DNA of 29,375 nucleotides, from assembly GCF_000149955.1 (NCBI RefSeq), contig NC_030989.1, forward strand, positions 1 to 29,375. The letters run 5' to 3'. The stretch comes from Fusarium oxysporum f. sp. lycopersici 4287. Its lineage: Eukaryota; Ascomycota; Sordariomycetes; Hypocreales; Nectriaceae. The position numbers and the translations under genes were made by a program. The notes under the pieces are model-generated. The model did not search any database, was not told the DNA's origin, and saw nothing but the letters and a program-made list of their open reading frames with translations. This document shows positions 20,657-29,375 of the stretch, one piece after another; positions within the stretch are counted from its first letter, which is position 1; every line of letters starts with the position of its first letter.

Positions 20657-21451
20657 GTCTTGAGATTGTGTCGCCCTATTACCAAATCAATTTGAAGTCT
20701 TCAACTCAAACCTGCCAGTGCGAACGGAATCACCCTTGAGGCAATTAGTGTCCTTCATTGTGGAATTTATACTTATTCTCTTTGTCTCTATTTTAGATAA
20801 TTGTGCCGGATAGCCGACTGGATACCTTAGCTTTTGGGAGCATCCTGATTGAGAATGTGCTCCGAGGCTGTATGCATGAAGTCTGTCGCATTTCAGTCTT
20901 TGCTTGTGAATACCAATCAGCGCGTGGTTATTCAGCAGCATCTGATTGGTAGAACACCTCGGTTTAGTCGGTCACCCAAAACGGCAGGCAAATGTCTATC
21001 ATGCAGCTCCATTGAACTTTGACATTCTTGGGCCGAGGTTTATATGTAATAGATTTAACAAATTAGCTAAATATTAGTATACTATTAATGTAAACAGAAT
21101 TTAATAAAGGTTGTTTTATTTTTTTATTTTTTTTAAGTTTATGAGTCAGCCTTAAAAGATATACCTAAGTATTTCTAAAGTTTAATATAACTTAAATATT
21201 TATATCCTCTTAGTAAATAAATCTTTATTAATTTAATATTATTATAATTAGCTATATATAAGCTAGCTAGAGAGCCTTACTTACTCCTCAGATGGCCTTA
21301 ATGTTCTACCTGCAACCTACATTAAAGATAAAAAATATAACTAGCTTAAATTATTCCCTTTTTATTTTAATCCTAATTTATTTCTTTTTTCATTGAGACG
21401 TTTTATAACTTATACCTTATCTATATTAATTACTATACTTTGATATTCTAT
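20657..21451. other. Phosphatase promoter and AT-rich island
   Basis: Position 20657-21040 is the upstream region of the phosphatase. From about 21040 to 21480 the sequence is extremely AT-rich with runs of T and many TA steps, resembling RIP-mutated repeat remains. The island abuts, and slightly enters, the last codons of the permease gene. No open frame or RNA gene is supported. Confidence 0.6.
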
Positions 21452-23744
21452 CTAAGCAGATAACTTAGACTTATTAGTTATAACTCCTCCTTGCTTAATC
21501 TCTAAGTTCTTGGCATCTTGAGCACTAATAACATCCTCTCCAGTAATAGCAAATTCCACCATACTTTCAGGGGCCGGGAAAAAGTGGTTAAGAATATAGT
21601 AGAAGACGCCACCGGACAAGAAGGAGTAGATATAACCAATATAGAAGCTATAAACAGATTTCAGTCAGCATGCAGTATCATGATAGAAGAAAAGAATAGG
21701 ATGGAAAGTAGGACATACAGGTGTTGACCTCCTGCCGAGACGCTGGTCTTGCTACCACCCGCTTCCACAATGTTATCGATGAAGCCAGGAAGAGGAGGGA
21801 TGCAGCCAATGAAGAAGGCAACCACAGCACGCCAGTTGGTTCCCCATTTCTGCGAGTAGCGGTAGATGCCGTGGAAGTTGTACATGTCCGGAACGGAGAC
21901 TTTGCCGCGACGGAGGATATAGTAGCTAGAGAAAGGCTGGACTTAATATACTTATACAGCATTATAGTGAGCAAAAGGTAGGGTGCACGTACTCTGTCAT
22001 GAGGATAGAGGTCATAGGACCCAGGAAGATAGTATAACCATTGAGGAAGGCGATAAACTTCTGAGCCGAGGCCAAGATTTTCCACTGTAGGATGAGGTCA
22101 GTCATTGAGTACGCCCAAGGCCGTTACTTCGGAGAATAGAATGTTGTAGCAGCAAAGAACCGAGTATAGTGACTTACCGGAACAAAAGCCCAGCTACCAA
22201 TTATGGCAGCGAGGATCTGGCCACGTCGGATATTAATATACCGGGGAGCAAAGGCCATCAAATCATTCGCGGCACTGATAGAATTGGCGGAAATGTTAAT
22301 ACCGAGCGTCACAATCAGCAGGCCGATAGCGCCGAAGGCAGCTGCAGCTCGGCCGCCGTGGGAACCAGATTTCATCCACAAGCTGATAATATCAATAGGG
22401 TTCCAGAGAACCTCACCGTACGCTGATTGGGAAGCGGCTGCGGTGAAAATGCCAAGGAGACCGACGATGGCTGGTGAAACTGATTAGCAATTTAAAGAAT
22501 AGACTGCGAGAAAAGAAGAAGCGTACTGAAGATGAAGGGGATAACGATGGCTTGCACGTTTTGAGCACTGGGCTTGTTGGCATATCTCGAAAAGTCGGCG
22601 ATATTGAGGCCGAGCGTGGAGTAGTTACCCAAGACTCCGTTGAGATCTAAATTGTTCAGTTGTTAGGGGATACAAGATAGCATCGGGACTGTCTCGCTCA
22701 CTGTTGAAGAAGGCCCATGCCAACGTGGCACCATGAATGGTAGTTCCCTTCGTAATCACAGTGCTGTGGCTAATCGTTCCACCGGCCTTATGCAATGTAT
22801 CACCAAAGACAGCCAGGAAGATGATCGGAGCGATGATACTCTTGAAGGCGAAGAAGTATTGAATCTGTAATTGTCAGCCTAATGTCTAGCTCACGAAGGG
22901 CTTATAGAGTAGTACTTTGGTGTACGGGATGCACAAGAAGGGAAGCTGAAGGAGGAAGTAAAGCACAAATCCACACATCCCTGCAGTGGTGATGCCCTGA
23001 GATTCTGGAATGTGATTCGGGATGTTGGCAAAGCTCGGCCAGATGGCAGTCAGCAGAACGGTCATGCATTGACCTCCAGTCGTGGTTTGCACACTACAAA
23101 ACATTTTTTAGTCACTAACCTTACAGCATCAAGAGGACAAAAGTGCACTTACCCGAGCCAGACAATGGCAAGGACACAGCGGGACAGCACAACAAAGTAG
23201 CTGAAGTAGTAGCCAAAGGGCATGCGAGCGAGAACCGGGAATGGGGTGTGCAGCTGTGAACAAGTCAGTCGATGAACAGCAACGATCACCAAGCGAGAAA
23301 CTTACAATAGCTCCTATTCTTCCATTGGTCGTAATGACGAGACCCATGAGAAAGTTACCAAGAACACAGGCTCCAATTGCCATTCGCCAACTTAGTCCAA
23401 CAGCAATCATCGATGACGCTACACCATGAAACATCAGCGATTCGCGCTCTTCCTGTAACTCCAAATGACGCAGCAAGCTTACCAACTTCCCAGTTCGACA
23501 CAGCCCACGCATCTGCCATCCAATACGCCACATAGGCGCCCCAATTCCAGGTTCGCTTCGAAGGGGGGATCGGGTCGAAATCCGCATTGGAGGTATTTTT
23601 TGTCGTTGCAAAAGAGCTCTCTTCCTGGTGAACTTCGAGGCTGAAGTTGAATCCGAATCGTCGCCTCACCGGGCCAACTTGCCCAGGCTCTGAGTCGGAA
23701 GTGGCCGCGAAGCCATGCTTGGTGTCCGAGCCGTCTGACTGCAT
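21452..23744 (-). CDS. NCS1-family nucleobase/nucleoside-type permease (Fur4/Dal4/Fui1-like)
   Basis: Ten exons, phases all consistent: 23744-23483, 23418-23306, 23253-23153, 23093-22916, 22864-22702, 22646-22527, 22470-22178, 22084-21993, 21925-21719, 21647-21452; 574 residues. NCS1 hallmarks: RTWNWGAYVAYWMADAW before the first membrane helix, SSMIAVGLSWRMAIGA, NGRIGAI, FPVLARMPFGYYFSYF, GLNIADFSRYA, SANSISAANDLMAFAPRYIN with IRRGQ, and YYILRRG with VPDMY. The fungal Fur branch imports uracil, uridine, allantoin, thiamine or related compounds by proton symport at the plasma membrane; the substrate cannot be fixed by eye. The C-terminal tail (ending SKLSA) lies at the edge of an AT-rich island. 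No operon-like relation to neighbours is evident. Confidence 0.93.
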
Positions 23745-25125
23745 CTTGGGCTGAGAGACCGAAAGGGCAGGACAAAGTCAATCAATGGAAGCACAACAGA
23801 AATCCAGCTGTGCAAGATAAATGGCAGTGTTTCAACGGGAAACAATTGGAGGGGAGTCTGAGAGTTAATATCCAAAAAATCAAACCTCAAAGCTTATCTT
23901 TCTTATCGACGAATTATAAGGCAAATAGATAAAGGATCCAGCTTGGCTTTATCATCAAGCCACTTTAAGCCGTGCCTTCCGTCCATTACAATCTAGCCAG
24001 TAAGATTCATTAACATTATCTGCTAGTAATATACTAAAGTGTAACTAAACACGAAAATCTTACTTGGTCTTATCTTGTCGGGGTAACAAGGTTCAGCTCA
24101 GAGAGACTAAAATGCATTCATATCACATGCCTACCAAGCCAATTCAGCTACTTTATCTGTAGACAGGGCTGAAAAATTGTTAGTCAAGATATCAAACTCA
24201 CGACCCCACGATCTCCGATCTGGCAACAACCTCTAAGTCGGGTATAAGAGTCTCGAGGTCCAGTGGATTGACCGCTGTGGCTTTGTTCTAATAGGTGCTG
24301 TAAAAAGGCTATTGTTAAACCAGCGGTACCATGTAACAGAGCTTGATTACGGGATTCCGCAAAGCGTTTAGCCCAAATGAGCCTCGGAATAAGAGAAAGC
24401 CGATCACCTGACTAGAAGGAGTCTCAAATAGGATTAGCCTAAGGCAATATGCCCAAAATGAGGGGCAACGAGATCCCAGAGGGTCATCAGACAGTTTAAT
24501 CAAGAATTACACAATAACCGGTTCAACAGCTACTTCGGCGACCTCTGGGTACTAGTAGACGCTATCGCAGCCTCATTTTCTAGCAGAATTATAATACCTA
24601 AGAGAATACTTATCTAAGTGGAGTGCTATATAATACTATTAATTATACGTGATAAACCAAATAGGAAATAATAATATAAGACTTATTAATCTTATAAAAA
24701 CTAGGGTAAATTAGAGTTTTAAGACTTTTAAAAAAATAAGAAACTAAATGCTTAATATAATTGCAAGGTTGCGGGGGTTTCCTATGTTTTGGTCATCTTA
24801 CTGGCATGCCGAGACCCCCTGAGTCTGACATTTTGGTAATTCAAGGCTTTCGAGGGGAGTCAGGCATATGGGATCCAGTAGTCCCGTAACGGCCAGGGTT
24901 TCTACTGGCCCCGGCCCACATCAGAGACATGGCCGGGGGATAAGCACACTAACCAAATGTAGTATACATTGAGCTGTCCAATCAACATCAAAAGACTCCA
25001 GGACCAGCTGCGTTGGCAGGCTCAAACAATTACCATAGCAATCTTGAATCATCTATTTAAGGAGTTACCTTTCCACCTGTTGGTCTCTCTTTCGGTCATC
25101 GTTCCCATCTTTTCCTGTCATCACA
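23745..25125. other. Intergenic region between permease and acyltransferase
   Basis: No gene is supported over 1.38 kb. Position 23745-24540 is ordinary promoter-like sequence. From about 24580 to 24770 there is an AT-rich island. A GC-rich palindromic patch follows at 24891-24938. A CT-rich leader (about 25080-25120) ending TCACAATG precedes the acyltransferase start. Confidence 0.5.
24891..24938. repeat. Nested perfect inverted repeats
   Basis: GGCCAG (24891-24896) pairs with CTGGCC (24905-24910). Overlapping it, CCCCGGCC (24909-24916) pairs with GGCCGGGG (24931-24938) across a 14-base loop. The two hairpins share bases 24909-24910 and so are mutually exclusive at the tip. They lie 188-235 bp before the acyltransferase ATG. 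It could be a regulator site or a transposon-end remnant. Confidence 0.45.
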
Positions 25126-26736
25126 ATGCCTTCTACTCTCAATTTCCAGTCCGAGACACCTACTGTTCAGGGCGAACAAGATCCTTCTCTTGTAACCTTG
25201 GAGCATTATGGCCTACAGCCACCCTCTGCACAGCAAAAGCTTACCCCTTTGGACATGAATATGCCCAGGTTATATGGTATCCGCTTGATTCTTTGCTATC
25301 CAACTAATCCTGGTATGGATAAGAGGCAGATGTGAGTCTCGTATATGACCTTGTACCAGACAGAAGACTGACGGATGCAGATATGAGAACTTGAAGAAGG
25401 GCTTAGCTCACACTGTCGCTTCTATTCCTTGGATATCTGGACATATTGCAAGTATTGAAATGGCCATCTGGGGTTACATTTGCTAATATCATTGTCTTGA
25501 TCAGGGCCCGGAGGAAGGACAGGATCCCAAGACCCGAAAGGTCCAGATTCTCGACTCACCAGGCGGATTCATGTTCCCGTACGTGGTATATCTTTGAAAA
25601 TCTCATCCAGACACTTACTTACAAAAACTCTGTGTAGGTATAAGGATCTCACTGACGTACTGCCATCTTATGCAGAATTACGAGAGCGAAACTTTCCTTT
25701 AGCGGAATTCACTACAGTTCAGGTCGGCCCTATTGACGTTATGCCACAAGGGCCCAACCAGCCGGTCTTTGCAGCTCAGGCTAACTTTGTCAAAGGCGGT
25801 CTTCTGCTGACGGTAGGAGTTCATCACTCAGCATGTGACGCATCGGCCTTGGACGCTATCCTGAGCACCTGGTCGCACAATACTGCTGTAGCTAGCGGTG
25901 GTTCCGGGTCTTTGTCCACATTAGATGGACCATCTAACGATCGTAGTCCCTTGATGGAAGGAGATCTTGGCAACGCCGACGTGGCTGCCTTTCCTGAGTA
26001 CGTTCTGATGCCTACTCCTCACTCTACGGAGGGTGATCTGTCAAGCATGTCTGGATTCCAGATGCCTCCCCTCGCAAGTCACCTTTTCCACTTTTCACCA
26101 AAGAGTCTTACGAAGCTCAAAGCAGAGGCAGGAGCATTCTCTTCACATGATGCTCTCTGTGCCTTTATATGGCAGCGCATGACTTTGGCACGAATGCATT
26201 CTGGGGTCTTCAACGATCCCCCTGGGGACTCAACATCGCGCTTTTGCTTTGCAGTAAATATTCGCAACCGAATGAGCCCTCCACTGCCACCTTCTTATAT
26301 GGGTAATGCTTCCATGGGCTGCGTTACTGAGAAGATCAGCGTGGCTTCCATGATATCGAACAATGGATTGAAGCAAGCTTCAGCCACGATACGGAGGTCG
26401 TTGAACGATTTCAACAGTCCCAGAAGGACCACTTCAACTATTGGGCTATTGAAATCGCGGCCTGACCCTACAGACTTCAAGTTATCCTTCAATGGTTTCC
26501 TAGGGCCAGATGTTGTTGAGTCTTCATGGGCTGATCTTGGCGTTTATGGGCATCAATGGGGCTATGCTATTGGCACACTGGACGCTGTTCGTATACCAGG
26601 TGAAGGCTCAGATGGTACTATGATGATATTGCCAAGGTTGAAGGATGGTGGTCTGGATGTTGTTGTTGGGTTATCAACAGCAGCAATGGAGAAGCTCCTC
26701 GAGGATGAGAAGATCGTTTCTGTTGCACATTCTTAA
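25126..26736 (+). CDS. BAHD-type acyltransferase (trichothecene 3-O-acetyltransferase-like family)
   Basis: Four exons, 25126-25331, 25381-25447, 25505-25578, 25638-26736; phases consistent, 481 residues. It would transfer an acyl group from CoA to a hydroxyl or amine acceptor. The catalytic HxxxD is at His179-Asp183 (VGVHHSACDA). The family's late DFGWG motif appears as the variant DLGVYG near residue 415, followed by HQWGYAIG. The N-terminal SIPWISGHI and NFVKGGLLLTVGVHH are typical of this fungal branch. The second intron begins with GC (GCAAGT at 25448), the only donor that keeps the frame. Fungal members act in secondary metabolism or detoxification of exogenous compounds; the acceptor is unknown, and no biosynthetic core enzyme is seen nearby. 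It is convergent with the regulator gene, 121 bp apart. Confidence 0.9.
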
Positions 26737-26857
26737 ATAACTGTACATCAGCATATCTGTGTGAGGATAGCATCTATTAGTCACAGTATCTCGGAATATA
26801 TTGTTTTGAACCCTACACATTTAAGATCATGCGTTCCTTTAAGTGTAGCCCAAGACT

Positions 26858-28300
26858 TCATACGCAATCAAAGCGAAATACTTCAGGCCTTCCAAAGAGT
26901 ATCTGACTCTCCGCGTTGCAGACTGTTTGAGCAATAGGAACACCGTCTTGTGCAAGACATTGAAGCTGTTTGCGTATCCAATCCTTCTGTCCTTGGGGTA
27001 CTTCCGAGGCGCTGCGGGCGACATATAAGGGCCATACGAGAGAGAATTTTCCAGTTTGTACATTCCTGGCTCTTTTAACAGTAGAATATGAGGTCAGCAA
27101 AGAGTCTTCTTGCCTCCTGTGGTTGGTGACGAGCTGGAGGTTCATCTTGCAGAGATCGTTGCCCAGAAGATAAGGCACAGTTGCGCATATATCATCCACT
27201 AATTCAGCCATTCTTTTTGCGATCTTACGGGTATCTAATGATGATGGCAAAGCAGAGAAAGCGCGGAGTCGAATTGAAAGCAGGATAAGCTGCGAGACAC
27301 GGTAGAAGTTCCATACGCGAGCCGTATAAAAGTGAGCATATCTGTGGGCGCTTCGCGGAGCATATTCTGAGCGTGCATCACTGTTGATATGCAGTGCAGT
27401 GACGTAGGACCAAGCAGGTGGGAGACCTTTTGCCCAAGTAGAAAGTTGAAATTCCAACGCATTAGCATCGTGGATTATTCTTTCTATCTCAGTCGTCCCG
27501 AGTTGCGTAAGACTGATACTTTGGTGTTGAAGTCGTGGTATGTTAGCTGCTATTGAAAGCAGGCGGATCTCTGGGCCCTGACATGAAGAATAATACCCTT
27601 GAGTGAAGAGCTCATCCACAGGTTCGCATATTTGCATCTGGCTCATAACCTGCCGGCGTAAGTCTAGGGCTTCTAGTGCGAAGAAACCAAATGCAGTATC
27701 ATACCACGTTTTTCAGAATATAGAAATAGATACTGCGTGAGAAGGGAGAGTCAAGATGATTTGCCCGAAGCTTCAAAAGAGCCAGAGCCCCATCCACATG
27801 AGCCCCCCCATGCCGAAGGCATAGACGAATGGCCAGTCATCGTCTAAAACGTGTCAGTTCTGGACCCAGACAGTAGTTAACAACAAAGATTCGGATGCTG
27901 ACCTCATAGCCACAAAGGAGTAGAACACCATACAACGCCTGGTGATTTGAGCCTAGGTGCTCAGTCTGTATTGCTTCCTTCAGGGCTCGAACGGCTTTGA
28001 GGTATCGATTCAAACCTAGCTGGGTAGCATGGGGTATGATTTCCGCAGAAGCGACAAGCGACACTGCCTCCAATGCCAAGTTCAAAGCCGAATCCTGCCT
28101 ACATTCAGCATGGAGGCGCGGTAGCTGCTCCTGGAGGGAAAGCGTTGGATCATGGATCGATAGGTTCTCGACTGTAGAGTGATAAAAGTGACATATCGCG
28201 ATCTCTTCCTTTGAGGGGAGCAATGGAGGATGTGGAGCCCCGTACTTCGTAGAAGACAGTCTCCATAACCGACGAATCCGCATTCTTCAAACAATGGGTT
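26858..28300 (-). pseudogene. Third fungal transcription factor, frameshifted, N terminus lost in assembly gap
   Basis: Exons visible: up to about 28300-27903, 27843-27705, 27649-26858 (last 263 residues plus stop). Frames read SALNLALEAVSLVASAE and LYGVLLLCGYE in the first, AHVDGALALLKLRANHLDSP and SIYFYILKNV in the second, and MSQMQICEPVDELF in the third. This pattern (W..HVDGA..L..LR, then a helix-rich C half) is that of fungal Zn2Cys6 regulators with the fungal_trans_2-like domain. The middle exon is 139 nt and needs a one-base shift at a run of seven G (27803-27809) to link both halves; with six G it would read through. The zinc cluster is not in the visible sequence and would have to lie in the N run or beyond. 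It could therefore be a real gene with a homopolymer error or a true pseudogene. Confidence 0.72.
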
Positions 28301-28575
28301 NNNNNNNNNNNNNNNNNNNNNNNNNNNNNNNNNNNNNNNNNNNNNNNNNNNNNNNNNNNNNNNNNNNNNNNNNNNNNNNNNNNNNNNNNNNNNNNNNNNN
28401 NNNNNNNNNNNNNNNNNNNNNNNNNNNNNNNNNNNNNNNNNNNNNNNNNNNNNNNNNNNNNNNNNNNNNNNNNNNNNNNNNNNNNNNNNNNNNNNNNNNN
28501 NNNNNNNNNNNNNNNNNNNNNNNNNNNNNNNNNNNNNNNNNNNNNNNNNNNNNNNNNNNNNNNNNNNNNNNNNNN
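28301..28575. other. Assembly gap (275 N)
   Basis: Unsequenced or unresolved bases. Open frames crossing it are artefacts. The gap falls where the N-terminal part of the transcription factor at 26858-28300 should lie. Confidence 0.99.
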
Positions 28576-28685
28576 TAATGCTGGATCGCGAGAGACAAAT
28601 TTAGCAGATAGAAGAGGACCTGGTGCCAGATTGGATTGAGAAGGTATGGGCCTCCTTTGGACTAGGGGACTGTAGCCATACTCAG

Positions 28686-28753
28686 TATATAAAAAGGGGT
28701 AGTATCCACCCTTCACCTTATCTTATCTTATCTTCCCTTCTTATCTGTCAACC
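28686..28753 (+). promoter_or_regulatory. TATA box plus GATA-site array before a short open frame
   Basis: TATATAAAAAG at 28686-28696 is a strong plus-strand TATA box. About 25 bp downstream there are three consecutive TTATC units and a fourth (28717-28745), i.e. GATAA on the minus strand, as bound by AreA/NIT2-type GATA factors. The pyrimidine-rich stretch also resembles a fungal transcription-start leader. It is followed by an ATG in good context (28754), but that frame is only 17 codons long (to 28807). The GATA sites could equally serve the minus-strand regulator gene. Confidence 0.45.
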
Positions 28754-28956
28754 ATGAGCCACGACGGATACTACCCTGTATTCCTTTTTTATTCCACGAT
28801 TCTTTAATACAGAACGTAAGTAGTCAATTTACAGGTGATAACTTGCTCAATACCAGTTATAATCAATACATCAGAAAGCATAATCTTCTCACCATCAATG
28901 TGTCCTCGTCACCACCTTCCCATCCTTTTGACCATTGATACACTAATGCTCGTGAT

Positions 28957-29349
28957 TTAAACCTTTTCTCCACTAACCTTGGCCTCAAGGTCTTCCTGAT
29001 GCGATGTTTTTGTCGATGCGAATTTCCAAGCAGAAACACGCCGCTCAAATAGTTCATCCAATTCATGGTACGTTCGACCCTTGGTTTCAGGAAACATTAA
29101 AATGCAGGGGATCAAGTAGACCAAGGTAATACCACCGAAGAAGAGGCCGATCTTTTGACCCCATCCAGCATTCTGATTCGACAGCATGAGAGGAACGGTA
29201 TAGTTCTGGAGCACGGTTAGAGAAGAACAAAGAATGAAGATTGCGTTGACATACGAATAAGATACCAGTGGCGTATTGAATTGTCACTGCTATTGATGTC
29301 GTCTTTGCACGCAGGCTTGGACTCGAGATCTCGACCAAACTGATCCAAC
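28957..29349 (-). CDS. MFS sugar transporter, C-terminal part (runs off right edge)
   Basis: Two exons are visible: 29349-29255, preceded by an acceptor with a CTAAC branch-like site, and 29205-28957, joined over a 49-nt intron. The final exon encodes 82 residues. Sequence: ISLVEISSPSLRAKTTSIAV, then NYTVPLMLSNQNAGWGQKIG, a membrane segment, and the sugar-porter signature FPETKGRTYHELDELFERRV. PETKGR closes the twelfth-helix region of the family. The ELDELFERRV tail resembles maltose/alpha-glucoside permeases of fungi. The N-terminal three quarters lie outside the window. Substrate specificity cannot be read from this end. Confidence 0.93.
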
Positions 29350-29375
29350 CTTCAAAGAGTTAGTCATACGCCGGG

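Noticed and set aside
24776..24960. Possible small RNA gene in the GC-rich patch
   Set aside because: Only the nested hairpins are supported; no promoter or tRNA-type elements were found.
28294..28598. Open frames across the N run
   Set aside because: Made of unknown bases; they carry no information.
1..29375. CRISPR arrays, bacterial operons, tRNA or rRNA genes
   Set aside because: Introns and protein families show nuclear fungal DNA; I saw no cloverleaf with conserved tRNA boxes, no rRNA-like sequence and no spacer-repeat pattern.

Overview
This window is nuclear DNA of a filamentous ascomycete (Pezizomycotina; probably a Sordariomycete, genus not determined). The evidence is genes split by short introns (mostly 47-94 nt, with GTAAGT-like donors and RCTRAC-like branch sites), Zn2Cys6 regulators, a HET-domain gene, a purple acid phosphatase, an NCS1 permease, and AT-rich islands of the kind left by repeat-induced point mutation. 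A 275-base run of N (28301-28575) shows it is a draft assembly.

Left half (1-16.1 kb): a compact cluster that looks built to activate a carboxylic acid to its CoA thioester and degrade it. In order: a Zn2Cys6 regulator (minus, damaged or incomplete at the left edge), a FabG-like short-chain dehydrogenase (plus), a degraded minus-strand relic, an enoyl-CoA hydratase/isomerase (minus), an alpha/beta-hydrolase-fold protein with alanine at the nucleophile position (minus), an ACSF3-like AMP-forming acyl-CoA synthetase (minus), a second hydratase/isomerase resembling delta3-delta2-enoyl-CoA isomerase (plus), a second Zn2Cys6 regulator (minus), a broken third hydratase fragment (plus), and an ACS-family (Dal5-like) MFS transporter (minus). 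Three of the CoA enzymes end in PTS1-like tripeptides (ARL, VKL, HKL), which suggests a peroxisomal pathway. The 9-mer TAACGCCGA, or close variants, occurs upstream of the dehydrogenase/first regulator, the first hydratase, the synthetase/second hydratase pair, and the transporter. It forms a four-copy array spaced 20-18-20 bp in one promoter and a three-copy array spaced 31-31 bp in another. I read it as a candidate operator for one of the two local regulators. The substrate is unknown.

Middle (17-23.7 kb): a HET-domain gene with a one-base frameshift inside the HET domain and two WW-like repeats at its C terminus; a secreted purple acid phosphatase; and a ten-exon NCS1 permease.

Right end (25.1-29.4 kb): an intact BAHD-type acyltransferase, a third fungal transcription factor (frameshifted at a G7 run, N terminus in or beyond the gap), a TATA/GATA-rich promoter, and the C-terminal part of a sugar transporter running off the right edge. 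The mixture of regulators, transporters, a HET gene, broken genes and AT-rich islands is typical of accessory or subtelomeric fungal DNA.

All gene models are read by eye from reading frames, splice signals and motif memory; no alignment was run.
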